A stretch of DNA of 64,000 nt from Bacteroidota bacterium. GTDB lineage: Bacteria > Bacteroidota > Bacteroidia > Bacteroidales > Paludibacteraceae. Below, in pieces: positions 36,691 to 46,758 of the stretch. Each line of letters begins with the position of its first letter. The stretch's first letter is position 1. The stretch is from NCBI GenBank assembly GCA_017860295.1, contig JAFNAS010000003.1:124001-188000 (forward strand), read 5' to 3'. A model generated the notes under the pieces. The model did not search any database. It saw only the letters and a list, made by a program, of their open reading frames with translations, and was not told where the DNA came from. The translations under genes were made by a program, and so were the position numbers.

Positions 36691-38109
36691 TCAGTCCATC
36701 AAGAATTCATCGATACTTGCGGCTGCATCACGACCCGAAGCGATAGCACGTACAACCAAAGATGCTCCCATGGCAGCATCACCGGCAGCAAACACTTTGT
36801 TTACGGAAGTTTTGTGTGATCCGTCGATAGCAACATTTTTGCGTTCGTTCAGGTCAACACCCAACTCTTTTACCAATCCATCGTAGAGCGGATGGATAAA
36901 TCCCATCGAAAGGAATACCAAATCAGCTTTGATAATCTCGGTCTTTCCTGTACGTTTCAGATTCATGCGACCGGTTTCATCTTTTGTCCATTTTACCTCT
37001 TCTACTTCCACTCCGGTTACCTGTCCGTTTTCGCCAATAAAACGCAGGGTGTCAAGGTTCCATCGGCGTTCGCAACCTTCCATGTGCGACGATGATGTTT
37101 TCAAAATCATCGGGTAAAGTGGCCACGGAGTTTCCGGATTGGAACCTACCGGTGGTTTGGGCATAATTTCGATTTGCGTGATTTTTTCGGCTTTCTGACG
37201 AACCGAAGTTCCCACGCAGTCGGAACCTGTATCTCCGCCTCCGATTACCAGTATATGTTTGCCTTTAGCGTTGATTCGTTCGCTGTCGGAAATCGCAACT
37301 CCGGCAATAACGCGGTTTTGCTGTTGCAGAAATTGAAGAGCAAAATAGATGCCCTTCATGTCACGACCGGGAACCGTTAGATCACGCGGAACTCCCGAAC
37401 CGATAGCAACACAGACGGCATCATACTCTTTTAGTATTTCTTTGGTGGTAATATCGATGCCAATATTTACCGATGTTTTGAATTCAACGCCTTCGGTTTT
37501 CATCAGGTCAATACGACGGTCGATTACCGATTTGTGCAGTTTGAAGTCTGGAATACCGAGTCGAAGCAGACCCCCGATGGTTTCGTCTTTTTCAAAAACG
37601 GTTACCGTGTGACCTTTGTGATTCAAACGGTCGGCGCAAGCCAATCCGGCAGGACCCGATCCGATAACGGCGATTTTTTTACCAGTACGTTGTTTCGGAA
37701 TAATCGGAGTAATTAATCCTTCAATAAATACACGTTCTGCAACGGCAGCTTCATTCTCACGAATAGTTACCGGTTGTTCGTGTAACTTCAGCACACATGA
37801 TTTTTCGCAGGGAGCAGGACAAACACGGCCTGTGAATTCCGGAAAATCATTGGTTGAAGTTAATACTTTATATGATTGTAACCATTTTCCTTTGTAAGCA
37901 AGATCCTGCCATTCGGGTTGCTTGTTCCCCAGCGGACAAGCCCAGTGACAGAAAGGCACACCGCAATCCATACAGCGTGATGCCTGCAACTTGCGATCTT
38001 CGATGTTGAGTGTTTGTTCAACTTCCGAAAAATCGCATACCCGTTCGTCAACAGGCCGGTAACCGGCCTCTTTCCGATCGATATTCATGAAAGCTTTTGG
38101 GTTTCCCAT
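36691..38109 (-). CDS. gltD: Glutamate synthase small subunit
   Basis: A 472-residue NADPH-oxidising subunit. Cysteines for [4Fe-4S] clusters lie in CMDCGVPFCHWACPLGN (about 43-59) and CPAPCEKSC. The FAD-binding fold is at GSGPAGLACADRL, and the NADPH site at GGGDTGSDC. It passes electrons to GltB, which makes glutamate from glutamine and 2-oxoglutarate. It starts 96 nt after gltB on the same strand. Confidence 0.95.
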   Translation of the reverse strand: MGNPKAFMNIDRKEAGYRPVDERVCDFSEVEQTLNIEDRKLQASRCMDCGVPFCHWACPLGNKQPEWQDLAYKGKWLQSYKVLTSTNDFPEFTGRVCPAPCEKSCVLKLHEQPVTIRENEAAVAERVFIEGLITPIIPKQRTGKKIAVIGSGPAGLACADRLNHKGHTVTVFEKDETIGGLLRLGIPDFKLHKSVIDRRIDLMKTEGVEFKTSVNIGIDITTKEILKEYDAVCVAIGSGVPRDLTVPGRDMKGIYFALQFLQQQNRVIAGVAISDSERINAKGKHILVIGGGDTGSDCVGTSVRQKAEKITQIEIMPKPPVGSNPETPWPLYPMILKTSSSHMEGCERRWNLDTLRFIGENGQVTGVEVEEVKWTKDETGRMNLKRTGKTEIIKADLVFLSMGFIHPLYDGLVKELGVDLNERKNVAIDGSHKTSVNKVFAAGDAAMGASLVVRAIASGRDAAASIDEFLMD

Positions 38110-38205
38110 TATCGTATATTCAATTTACTATTTACAATTTACTTTTCCCGTCTGACATCAGAGAAGGGACGATTTGTGTCGTCTCTCCTCTTTTTACTCA
38201 AACCA

Positions 38206-41200
38206 TTAATAATCACGTTCTACAGTTGCAATCTTAGCTTCCAATGCCGCAAGGCGTTGTGCGTGAAGAACTTTTTTGTATTCGATAGGCATTACTTTGA
38301 TGAATTGATCAACATAAGTATCCCAATCAGCTAACATCTCTTTGGCCACGACACTGCCTGTGTAGCGGGCATGAGCTTCGATGAGATCATACAGTTCTTT
38401 TTTGTCGATAGTTTCTTCGACCAGCGATAATTCTACCATTTCCATGTTACAGAAGTAGTCGAAGTTGCCGTCTTTATTCCAGACATAAGCGATGCCGCCA
38501 CTCATACCGGCAGCAAAGTTACGTCCTACATTTCCAAGAACTACGGTGCGGCCGCCTGTCATATATTCGCAACAATGATCGCCGGCACCTTCTACAACCG
38601 CAGTGGCTCCACTGTTTCGTACACAGAAACGTTCGCCCACTTGGCCGCTGATATAGACTTCGCCGGTGGTTGCACCATACAGCAATGTGTTGCCGGCGAT
38701 AATATTCTCGTTCGATTTGAAGGTTGTTCCAACAGGAGGAACAACAATGATTCTACCGCCCGACAAACCTTTACCGAGGTAGTCGTTGGCATCTCCTTCG
38801 AGGCGGAAGGTAATACCCGGTACGAGGAATGCACCGAAGCTTTGTCCTGCCGAACCGTTGAAAGTGATGTTAATGGTATCGGCCGGTAAACCTTCTTCTC
38901 CGTGCAATTCAGTTGCTTTACCTGCTAGCATGGCGCCAACGGCACGATCGGTATTGTCGATCGGGTAGTTCAACTGAACTGCCATTTTCGACTCGATAGC
39001 TTTCTTGACAGCTTTAATCATCTTCAAGTCAAGAATGGAGTCTATTTTATGATCTTGCTCTACAGCTTTGCGGGTAGCATTTGTTTTTGCTTCTTCAGGG
39101 CGGTAGAGAATTTTTGATAAGTCAATTTTACCCAATTTGGTACCTTTCGGGAATTGTTTCGGAACGAGTAGATCGGAACGTCCGATGATGTCGTCCAGTT
39201 TGGTAAATCCGAGTTCAGCAAGGTGTTCCCGTACTTCTTCGGCAAGGAAGTTGAAGTAGTTCACCAAATATTCGTAGCGACCAACGAAGTGCTTGCGCAT
39301 TTTCTCATCTTGTGTGGCAACACCCATCGGACAGGTATTGAGGTGACACTTACGCATCAATACACAGCCTAATACGATTAGGGCACTGGTAGCAAAGCCA
39401 TATTCTTCGGCACCGAGAAGCGCCATGGTAACGATGTCGTGTCCGGTTTTAACCTGACCATCGGATTGCAGTCTGACTTTTCCACGGAGGTTATTCAGCA
39501 CCAAAACCTGTTGGGTTTCGGCCAAACCTAATTCTGCAGGCAGACCGGCATGACGGATAGAACTCATCGGACTGGCACCAGTACCACCTTCGCACCCGCT
39601 AATCAGTACCATGTCGGCTTTTGCCTTCACTACACCGGCCGCAATGGTGCCGACTCCGGTTTCGGAAACCAGTTTCACGCTGATACGAGCTTTCGGATTC
39701 ACATTTTTCAGGTCGAAGATAAGCTGAGCCAGGTCTTCGATAGAATAAATATCGTGATGAGGCGGAGGCGAAATCAGCGAGATGCCGGGTATTGAGTGAC
39801 GAGTTTTGGCAATCATTTCGTCAACTTTAAAGCCCGGTAACTGACCACCTTCTCCCGGTTTTGCACCCTGAGCAATCTTAATTTGAATTTCGTCTGCGTT
39901 AACCAAATAATGGGTTGTTACACCGAAACGTCCCGAAGCGACCTGTTTGATGGCACTACGCGTAGAAGTACCGTCGGGTCTTGGTTTGTAACGTTCGGGG
40001 TCTTCTCCACCTTCCCCGGTATTACTCTTACCGCCCACTTTGTTCATGGCCATGGCCATCGCTTCGTGCGCTTCACGGCTGATAGAGCCATACGACATAG
40101 CGCCGGTTACAAAGCGTTTGGTGATTTCGCTTGCTGGTTCAACCAACGAGATGTCGATCGGATTTTTCTTGAACTCCATCATGTCGCGCAAGAAAATAGG
40201 CTGCTCTTTTTCGTTTACCAGCCGAGAATATTCCTTGAATTTTTTGTAACTGCCCAAGCGGGTTGCCAGTTGGAGTTTCGATATGGTTTCAGGATTCCAT
40301 GCGTGTTGTTCGCCCGTAACACGGAAAGCATAATTCCCGTAGTTGTCGAGCAGGTCGTTAACGACATCACTTTGAAATCCTTTTTTGTGTGCAGTCAGAG
40401 TGTCTTTTGTAATGTCATTAATATCGGCACCTTCTATTTTTGAGGACATTCCTCTGAAATATTTTTCAAGAAATGCATTGGATAACCCGATAGCTTCGAA
40501 TATTTTGGCGCCGTTGTAACTCTTGATGGTTGAAATACCCATCTTCGACATCACTTTCAACAACCCTTTATGGATAGCCTTCAGAAAATGTTTTTCTGCG
40601 GTTGCAAAGTCAAGTTGAATCTCTTTGCGGGTTACCAAATCGTTCAGCACGGCAAATGCCATATACGGATTCACACCGCTTGCACCAAAACCAACCAGCA
40701 ATGCAATGTGCATGGTTTCATAAGCTTCTGCCGTTTCAACGATCAAGGCGATTTGAGCACGTTTGCACTTGTCGTTGAGGTAGTGATGAACTGCCGAAAG
40801 AGCCAACAAAGATGGAATCGGAGCTTTTTCTGTAGTTACGCCGCGGTCGCTCAGTATAACGTAGTTGATGCCTTCATCAACAGCTTGTTCTGCAGCTTTG
40901 CAGAGACTATCGATTGCAGCTTCCATCCCTTTGGTGCCGGCTACCGCATCGAATAGCATTGGCAATCGTTTGGTAGTAAATCCTTTATATCGTAGATTGC
41001 ATAAAATGTCCAGTTCGGTATTGGTCAATACTGGTACCGGAAGCCGTACTACTTTGCAGTGCTCTGCCGAAGGTTTCAGCATGTTGCCACCGATAGATCC
41101 GATGTAGTTGGTGGTTGACATCACCAGTTCCTCACGAATGGGGTCGATAGGCGGGTTAGTTACCTGCGCAAATTGTTGACGGAAGTAGTTGAACAAGCGT

Positions 41201-42762
41201 TGTGGTTGGTTCGACATTACAGCCAATGGAATATCGTTACCCATTGATCCGGTCGGCTCTACACCAGAAAGACCCAGCGGTTGAATGATCCGTTCGATAT
41301 CCTCGCGGTTGTATCCGAACACGCGTAACATTGTTTCATAATTGTCAATCGTGTTTTTTATGGTTCTACCCGATGACAATTTGCTTAGAATCACACGGTT
41401 CTTTTCGAGCCATGTTTTGTATGGATGTTCGTTTGCCAGTTCTTCTTTCAGTTCGGCATCGTATTTTACCGTGCCAGTTTCAGTATCCACCATCAAGATT
41501 TTACCCGGACGCAGACGGCCTTTTTCTTTAATTTGCGAGGCATCGATAGTCAGTACTCCGGTTTCGGAAGCCACTACCATCACGTCGTCTTTGGTAATAA
41601 GGTAACGTGTAGGGCGCAATCCATTACGGTCGAGCATACCGCAGGCATATCGTCCGTCGGAAACCAATAACGTTGCCGGGCCATCCCACGGTTCCATAAA
41701 AATGCTGTGGTATTCGTAGAATGCTTTCAGTTCGGGCGAAATCGGATTTTTGTCGTTGAAGCTTTCGGGAACCATCATGGCAAGGGCGTGAGGAATGCTC
41801 ATGCCGCTCATCACAAAGAATTCGAGCGCGTTGTCGAGTGATGCAGAATCACTCATTCCCGGTTGAATCAGAGGTTCCAGTTCATCCATCGGACAAAGAA
41901 CTTCGGGATGAAGAACGCTTTTGCGCGATTCCATCCAGCTACGGTTACCGCGGATGGTGTTGATCTCGCCGTTGTGACCCAGCATGCGGAAAGGCTGAGC
42001 CAACGACCAGGTTGGGAAAGTATTGGTGGAAAAACGCGAGTGTACCAATGCCAGCGCGCTGGTGAAATAGGGGCTCGTCAGATCGGGAAAATAACTTCTC
42101 AACTGGATGGAAGACAACATTCCTTTGTAGATGATCTTTTGGGTAGAGAGGCTTACGATATAACATGCCCCTTTTTCTTGTATGGTTGAATTGAGAATAG
42201 CATTCTCAATCTTTTTTCTGACAATATAGAGTTTCCGCTCGAGAGCAAGCTGATCGTTGCCACCAGTGATGAATAACTGTTTTACATCCGGTTCGGCAGC
42301 TAAAGCCACTTCGCCCAGTACTTCACTGTCGACAGGAACATTGCGAATATGAGTAAGTGTAAGTCCTTCTTTATCAATTTCTTTCTTTATGATGGAGAGG
42401 AATGTCTCCTGATCGGATTCGTTTTTCGGGAGAAAAAATAATCCTGTTCCATACTTGCCTTTTTCCGGAACAGGAATTCCCTGCAGTAGAATAAATTCGT
42501 GAGGAATCTGTACTAAAATTCCGGCTCCGTCTCCGGTTTTGTTGTCCGCACCTTCCGCACCGCGATGCATCATGTGCTCAAGCACTTGCAATCCGTTTTC
42601 GACGATATCATGCGATTTGCCGCCTTTGATATTCACCACTAAGCCTACTCCACATCCGTCTTTTTCATTTTCGGGATGATACAAGCCTTGGGGCTGTGGG
42701 AAATTCGGATAGATCATTCTTTTTTGTTCCATTTTTATTGATTGGCTTTGCATTATTGTCAT
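38206..42762 (-). CDS. gltB: Glutamate synthase large subunit
   Basis: A 1518-residue protein, the normal length. The Ntn-type glutaminase nucleophile is Cys37 in ENEKDGCGVGLVVN, exposed after removal of a 36-residue propeptide. It is followed by the glutaminase domain, the FMN-binding synthase barrel (SYGSISREAHEAMA to GCEGGTGASP), the cluster cysteines CVLMRKCHLNTCPMG and the C-terminal GltB beta-helix of glycine-rich repeats. It makes two glutamates from glutamine and 2-oxoglutarate with GltD. Start codons at 42762, 42753 or 42732 are all possible. Confidence 0.96.
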   Translation of the reverse strand: MTIMQSQSIKMEQKRMIYPNFPQPQGLYHPENEKDGCGVGLVVNIKGGKSHDIVENGLQVLEHMMHRGAEGADNKTGDGAGILVQIPHEFILLQGIPVPEKGKYGTGLFFLPKNESDQETFLSIIKKEIDKEGLTLTHIRNVPVDSEVLGEVALAAEPDVKQLFITGGNDQLALERKLYIVRKKIENAILNSTIQEKGACYIVSLSTQKIIYKGMLSSIQLRSYFPDLTSPYFTSALALVHSRFSTNTFPTWSLAQPFRMLGHNGEINTIRGNRSWMESRKSVLHPEVLCPMDELEPLIQPGMSDSASLDNALEFFVMSGMSIPHALAMMVPESFNDKNPISPELKAFYEYHSIFMEPWDGPATLLVSDGRYACGMLDRNGLRPTRYLITKDDVMVVASETGVLTIDASQIKEKGRLRPGKILMVDTETGTVKYDAELKEELANEHPYKTWLEKNRVILSKLSSGRTIKNTIDNYETMLRVFGYNREDIERIIQPLGLSGVEPTGSMGNDIPLAVMSNQPQRLFNYFRQQFAQVTNPPIDPIREELVMSTTNYIGSIGGNMLKPSAEHCKVVRLPVPVLTNTELDILCNLRYKGFTTKRLPMLFDAVAGTKGMEAAIDSLCKAAEQAVDEGINYVILSDRGVTTEKAPIPSLLALSAVHHYLNDKCKRAQIALIVETAEAYETMHIALLVGFGASGVNPYMAFAVLNDLVTRKEIQLDFATAEKHFLKAIHKGLLKVMSKMGISTIKSYNGAKIFEAIGLSNAFLEKYFRGMSSKIEGADINDITKDTLTAHKKGFQSDVVNDLLDNYGNYAFRVTGEQHAWNPETISKLQLATRLGSYKKFKEYSRLVNEKEQPIFLRDMMEFKKNPIDISLVEPASEITKRFVTGAMSYGSISREAHEAMAMAMNKVGGKSNTGEGGEDPERYKPRPDGTSTRSAIKQVASGRFGVTTHYLVNADEIQIKIAQGAKPGEGGQLPGFKVDEMIAKTRHSIPGISLISPPPHHDIYSIEDLAQLIFDLKNVNPKARISVKLVSETGVGTIAAGVVKAKADMVLISGCEGGTGASPMSSIRHAGLPAELGLAETQQVLVLNNLRGKVRLQSDGQVKTGHDIVTMALLGAEEYGFATSALIVLGCVLMRKCHLNTCPMGVATQDEKMRKHFVGRYEYLVNYFNFLAEEVREHLAELGFTKLDDIIGRSDLLVPKQFPKGTKLGKIDLSKILYRPEEAKTNATRKAVEQDHKIDSILDLKMIKAVKKAIESKMAVQLNYPIDNTDRAVGAMLAGKATELHGEEGLPADTINITFNGSAGQSFGAFLVPGITFRLEGDANDYLGKGLSGGRIIVVPPVGTTFKSNENIIAGNTLLYGATTGEVYISGQVGERFCVRNSGATAVVEGAGDHCCEYMTGGRTVVLGNVGRNFAAGMSGGIAYVWNKDGNFDYFCNMEMVELSLVEETIDKKELYDLIEAHARYTGSVVAKEMLADWDTYVDQFIKVMPIEYKKVLHAQRLAALEAKIATVERDY

Positions 42763-43160
42763 GGTCTATGTCAAATGATGACTTTTTAATCTTGGCACGA
42801 CAATATGTTACAGATTATTCTTTTTTCGGGTACAAATGTCCGAATTTTTTACGTGAAGTCAAAATTTTTGAGGTGAAAACATGTGATTTTATGCAAAAAA
42901 ATCACCTTTTGTGAATATTTATGCAATAAAATAGGTGTCTTATATGTAAATGAAATAGGGAGTGGAGCTATGAAACGAAGATTACCAAAGAAAATTGTTC
43001 ATATAAAAGAATGCATTCATTCGTTCGGTATGCATCAATTGTATCAATACCATGCTTCTTTCTCTTTTTTCTGTTTCAGCATTCGAATTCAAAAGTAATG
43101 AATTTGTATATATAAAATATTGTTATGTGGATTTTTGCGAAATTAAATCGTCTATAAAGT

Positions 43161-43186
43161 AAGGAGGTGTTTTCAGGCACCTCCTT
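43161..43186. terminator. 9-bp hairpin, possible terminator
   Basis: AAGGAGGTG and CACCTCCTT form a perfect stem with an 8-nt loop. It is not followed by a good T-tract. No clear gene ends here, so it could close a small RNA or a lost gene. Confidence 0.4.
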
Positions 43187-43533
43187 GCCATTTGTAAGAA
43201 AAACACCAACTATCAAAGTTTGTCAGGCTTACCCACAGTGCTCTTTTTGAAATTATTGCCATCGCATTGTTTTTGTGCGGGATAGCAGGACAAATATTAC
43301 CATGTGTCGTTTATTTCAAAGCAGAGATGGAAGAATATAAAATTCAGTAATCCTTCCTCTATGCCGTAATTGTCTTATTGTTCCGCTGGTATACGATTTT
43401 GATGTAAAGATACGACGGAGAGATGCCGAAATCAATTTTTAGTCGTTAAAGATGCTCAATGGTTTTTGTTTTGCTTTGTTTGTTTGAAGCTGATGTTTTA
43501 TTTAAAACCGTTGTTATTACCATCAATCTTTGG

Positions 43534-43541
43534 CATCTTTG
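43534..43541 (+). promoter_or_regulatory. Likely promoter -7 element of the twin-ATPase gene
   Basis: CATCTTTG, one base off consensus, with TTG 20 nt upstream (43511-43513). The start codon is at 43561. Confidence 0.45.
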
Positions 43542-43560
43542 TACCCTCAAAAAAATACGA

Positions 43561-45024
43561 ATGAATCTCTTTTTTTCTATCGAGAATGCCCTCCCGCGTG
43601 TGCCAGGAGTTACATTCAGTACTCCCTTCAACTGGCAAGTTCAAAATGGTGAAATATGGGCAGTTGCAGGCTCGAACGGGAGTGGGAAATCCTTACTGGC
43701 CGAACTTATTATAGGCCAGTATGGTTTGAATCAGGGTGAAATAATTTACCATTTTTTGGATGAATTGCAGCGGAATAACCCTGAGAAAACACTTCATGCC
43801 TGGGAGTTTATCAAGCTGGTAAGCTTTAATTCTACCTATTCGATTGTCGATTTTCGACCGATGTATTACCAGCAGCGTTTTAATAGCACGGAAGCCAACG
43901 AATCTCCTTTCGTGAGAGATTTGTTGATAGGCGATGGTTCTTCTAATCCGGTTACGGAAGAGATTATTAAAACACTGAATATTGCGAAGTTGCTCGATCG
44001 TAAGCTAATTCAGCTTTCAAGTGGTGAATTGCGCAAATTATTGATTGCTAAGATTATGGCGTCGAATCCGCAGATGCTTATTTTTGATAATCCGTTTATA
44101 GGTTTGGATGTTGCTTCCAGGCATCAACTGAATGAGCTTTTTGTGCAGATGAATCGGCAGGGAATTCAACTGTTGTTTTTGGTTCCGGCTGCAGTCGATT
44201 TGCCCGATTGTACCGAAAAAGTGCTGGTAATGAATCAATGCCGTATGGCGTCTTTCGCTACTGCGCAGGAATATAGAAAGATGCATCAGCGGGAAAATAT
44301 CCGTAACTCTGAAATTCATATCGATTGGGCAACATTTCAGACGCCTGAAGATTATCCGGAAGTTTGTCGTGAAGTGGTGAAAATGGAGAATATAGAAATT
44401 TCTTATGGCAAGCAGATCATCCGTCAGGATGTTAACTGGATCATCCAGAAAGGCGAGAAGTGGGCGCTGCTTGGGCCCAACGGATCGGGAAAATCGACTC
44501 TTCTAAGCTATATTTTTGCTGACAATCCCCAGTCTTATGCTAAAAAACTGACGCTGTTTGACCGGCGACGGGGTACCGGCGAGAGTATTTGGGAGATAAA
44601 AACCCGGATTGGATTTACCTCGTCCGAAATGCATCTGTATTATCGTGAAAATGTACCGTGCCTGTCGGTGGTGGCTTCCGGCTTTTTCGATAGTGTAGGG
44701 TTGTTTCGGAAATGTTCGGATAAGCAAGAGCAGGCAGCTGTTCGAATGTTGGAAATACTCGAATGTACTCATTTGAAAGATAAACCATTTCTTAAAATAT
44801 CGTCGGGTGAACAGCGGTTGGTACTCTTTGCCCGTTCGCTGGTAAAAAATCCCGAATTGCTTATTTTGGACGAACCGTTTCACGGTCTGGATACTTCCAA
44901 AAAGCGGTTGTGTCGTCGGGTAGTGGAGAGTTATTGCGCACAGCCCGATAAGTCGTTGATTTATGTTACTCATCGCAGGGAAGAAATACCAACCTGCATA
45001 GATCATTACATGGAACTGGACTGA
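43561..45024 (+). CDS. Twin ABC ATPase, ModF/PhrA-like, soluble
   Basis: A 487-residue protein from the ATG at 43561 (MNLFFSIENALPRVPG); 34 upstream codons of the frame overlap the promoter. It has two nucleotide-binding domains and no membrane span. Domain 1: GSNGSGKSLLAE, signature LSSGELRKLL, Walker B LIFDNPFIGLD. Domain 2: GPNGSGKSTLLS, signature ISSGEQRLVL, Walker B LILDEPFHGLD. Domain 1 has Asn where the catalytic Glu normally follows the Walker B Asp, so hydrolysis is probably asymmetric. ModF/PhrA-like proteins of this form have no settled role. No permease gene is adjacent. It converges with the MATE gene at 3 nt. Confidence 0.8.
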   Translation: MNLFFSIENALPRVPGVTFSTPFNWQVQNGEIWAVAGSNGSGKSLLAELIIGQYGLNQGEIIYHFLDELQRNNPEKTLHAWEFIKLVSFNSTYSIVDFRPMYYQQRFNSTEANESPFVRDLLIGDGSSNPVTEEIIKTLNIAKLLDRKLIQLSSGELRKLLIAKIMASNPQMLIFDNPFIGLDVASRHQLNELFVQMNRQGIQLLFLVPAAVDLPDCTEKVLVMNQCRMASFATAQEYRKMHQRENIRNSEIHIDWATFQTPEDYPEVCREVVKMENIEISYGKQIIRQDVNWIIQKGEKWALLGPNGSGKSTLLSYIFADNPQSYAKKLTLFDRRRGTGESIWEIKTRIGFTSSEMHLYYRENVPCLSVVASGFFDSVGLFRKCSDKQEQAAVRMLEILECTHLKDKPFLKISSGEQRLVLFARSLVKNPELLILDEPFHGLDTSKKRLCRRVVESYCAQPDKSLIYVTHRREEIPTCIDHYMELD

Positions 45025-45027
45025 AAA

Positions 45028-46389
45028 TTACAGTGGTCGGTTTCGTTTGAATTTCTTCATTTGTATTTGTAGTACCGTAAATGTAATAATGCTGGCTATC
45101 AGGTCACTGGTCGGAGCTGCGGCCCAAATACCATATAGTCCGAATATGTGGGGCAAAATGAATAAGGCGGGAATTAGTACTAATACTTGCCGCAAGAGCG
45201 AAAGAAAGATTGCCGTTTTGGCCATTCCTACCGACTGGAAAAAGCTGGAAGTGACGATCTGAAAACCAACAATCGGAAAAATTGCCATATTGATGCGAAG
45301 CGCATTGGCCGCCATGTCGATCAGTTGCTGATTGGAAGTAAATGCTCTGGCAATGGAGTGTGGTATTAGTTGTGCAATAATGAAACCGATCGTCGTGGTT
45401 ATTGTTCCCGCAATTACCGTTAGCCGGTAGACGTGCATCATCCTGTCGTATAATTTAGCTCCGAAATTGTAGCCGGCTATGGGTTGCATCGCCATGTTGA
45501 ACCCGAATACAATCATTACAAACAGCATCAGGATCCGGTTGGTGATTCCAAAAGCGCCTACGGCCATGTCGCCTCCGTATGTCATAAAGCTTTTGTTCAT
45601 AATGATGACAATGAAGCAGGCACAAAGGTTGAGCAGGAAAGGTGACATGCCGATAGAGAAAATATCGCTGATAATCTTCGTCTTCAGTGTAAAGAAACCT
45701 TTCCGGAAATGGATGTAATGCAGCGGATTGAAAAAATGTTTCAGTACCCACAAACATCCGACGATCTGTGCTGTAACGGTAGCGGCAGCCGCACCACGGA
45801 TGCCCCAGTGAAAAACAAATATAAGGAGCGGAGCAAGCGTTAGATTGACTCCCACCGTGAGCAACGACATAACCATCGCTTTTTGGGGATACCCTGAAGA
45901 TCGGATCATATTATTGAGCCCGAGAAACATGTGATTGAACACATTGCCGGCCAGAATGATTTGCATGAAACAGCGCGCGTATGGAATAGTCTCATCGCTG
46001 GCACCGAAAAGGCGTAAGACGGGATCGAGAAAAATCAGCATGCAGATGGTGAACAGCAATCCTATTCCTAAATTCATTATTACGGCATTACCCAAAATTT
46101 GTGTCGCTCCGTCTCGGTTTTGCCGACCCAGATAAATCGACATCATAGTTGAGGCTCCTGCTCCGACCAGCGAGCCAAATGCTGCTCCGAGGTTCATAAA
46201 TGGAAACGTAATGGCCAACCCGGCAATAGCCATCGGGCCAACTCCTTGCCCGATAAATATACTGTCTATAATATTATAGAGAGATGACACAGACATGGCC
46301 ACTATGGCTGGAACCGAGTATTCGATTAGCAATTTTCTGATTCTTTCGGTACCTAACTGTTGTGGAGCTTCCTGTGTGCTATTCTGCAT
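45028..46389 (-). CDS. MATE-family efflux transporter
   Basis: A 453-residue, 12-span protein of the MATE family of cation-coupled drug and metabolite exporters. The family segments PAIVAMSVSSLYNIIDSIFIGQ (N-lobe) and GFNMAMQPIAGYNFGAK (C-lobe) are clear. It belongs to the NorM/DinF-like branch, but the substrate is not visible. It has its own promoter at 46476-46483. Confidence 0.9.
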   Translation of the reverse strand: MQNSTQEAPQQLGTERIRKLLIEYSVPAIVAMSVSSLYNIIDSIFIGQGVGPMAIAGLAITFPFMNLGAAFGSLVGAGASTMMSIYLGRQNRDGATQILGNAVIMNLGIGLLFTICMLIFLDPVLRLFGASDETIPYARCFMQIILAGNVFNHMFLGLNNMIRSSGYPQKAMVMSLLTVGVNLTLAPLLIFVFHWGIRGAAAATVTAQIVGCLWVLKHFFNPLHYIHFRKGFFTLKTKIISDIFSIGMSPFLLNLCACFIVIIMNKSFMTYGGDMAVGAFGITNRILMLFVMIVFGFNMAMQPIAGYNFGAKLYDRMMHVYRLTVIAGTITTTIGFIIAQLIPHSIARAFTSNQQLIDMAANALRINMAIFPIVGFQIVTSSFFQSVGMAKTAIFLSLLRQVLVLIPALFILPHIFGLYGIWAAAPTSDLIASIITFTVLQIQMKKFKRNRPL

Positions 46390-46475
46390 GTGTTGATCTT
46401 TTTCCTAAAAACAAAAAATAGCCATCCTTACCTGTTTTGTGACAAGTTGTTGCTTTTTTGCCTTCAAATTTTGTG

Positions 46476-46483
46476 CAAAGTTA
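46476..46483 (-). promoter_or_regulatory. Promoter -7 element of the MATE gene
   Basis: Minus-strand TAACTTTG, 86 nt before the start. Confidence 0.5.
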
Positions 46484-46583
46484 ATCAGTAACCGGGTATT
46501 TTCGATGTGGAGCTAGGCTTGTCTGTCTGTTTTTGTCTCTTTTCTTGGAATGCTTGCAAATGAAACTGTTCTAGATTGTTATG

Positions 46584-46597
46584 GTTTCATGTGAAAC
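46584..46597. promoter_or_regulatory. GTTTCA-TG-TGAAAC inverted repeat
   Basis: A 6-bp inverted repeat with 2-bp centre in the 369-nt divergent region between the MATE gene and the OmpP1 gene. It is operator-like, upstream of both promoters. The rest of this gap shows only the two promoters. Confidence 0.35.
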
Positions 46598-46668
46598 TAT
46601 TACATGCACAATTTTAATGAAAATGTGCTGCTAAAATTATAAAATTGCACATGTTGTGAAAAAATGAG

Positions 46669-46676
46669 TAATTTTG
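46669..46676 (+). promoter_or_regulatory. Promoter -7 element of the OmpP1/FadL gene
   Basis: TAATTTTG fits TAnnTTTG, 82 nt before the start. Confidence 0.5.
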
Positions 46677-46758
46677 CCGGGCTAAGATTGATAATTTTTT
46701 AATTGAACAGGACTCGGTTGATAAATAGACGAGCCTGTTTCCATTTAATCTACAAACT

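Larger units (their letters stand above)
42763..43560. other. Intergenic stretch with a hairpin and a short coding-like remnant
   Basis: Nearly 800 nt between gltB and the twin-ATPase gene. It contains a 9-bp hairpin (43161-43186) and, on the plus strand just after it, a 47-codon open frame ending with TAA at 43348-43350. That frame reads FEIIAIALFLCGIAGQILPC, like one membrane span, but has no start codon, so it may be a decayed gene. A short frame from an ATG at 42970 has no recognisable motif. Confidence 0.5.

Noticed and set aside
39883-40443. A 186-codon open frame antisense to gltB
   Set aside because: It lies wholly inside the conserved gltB synthase domain, so it is a shadow of that gene.
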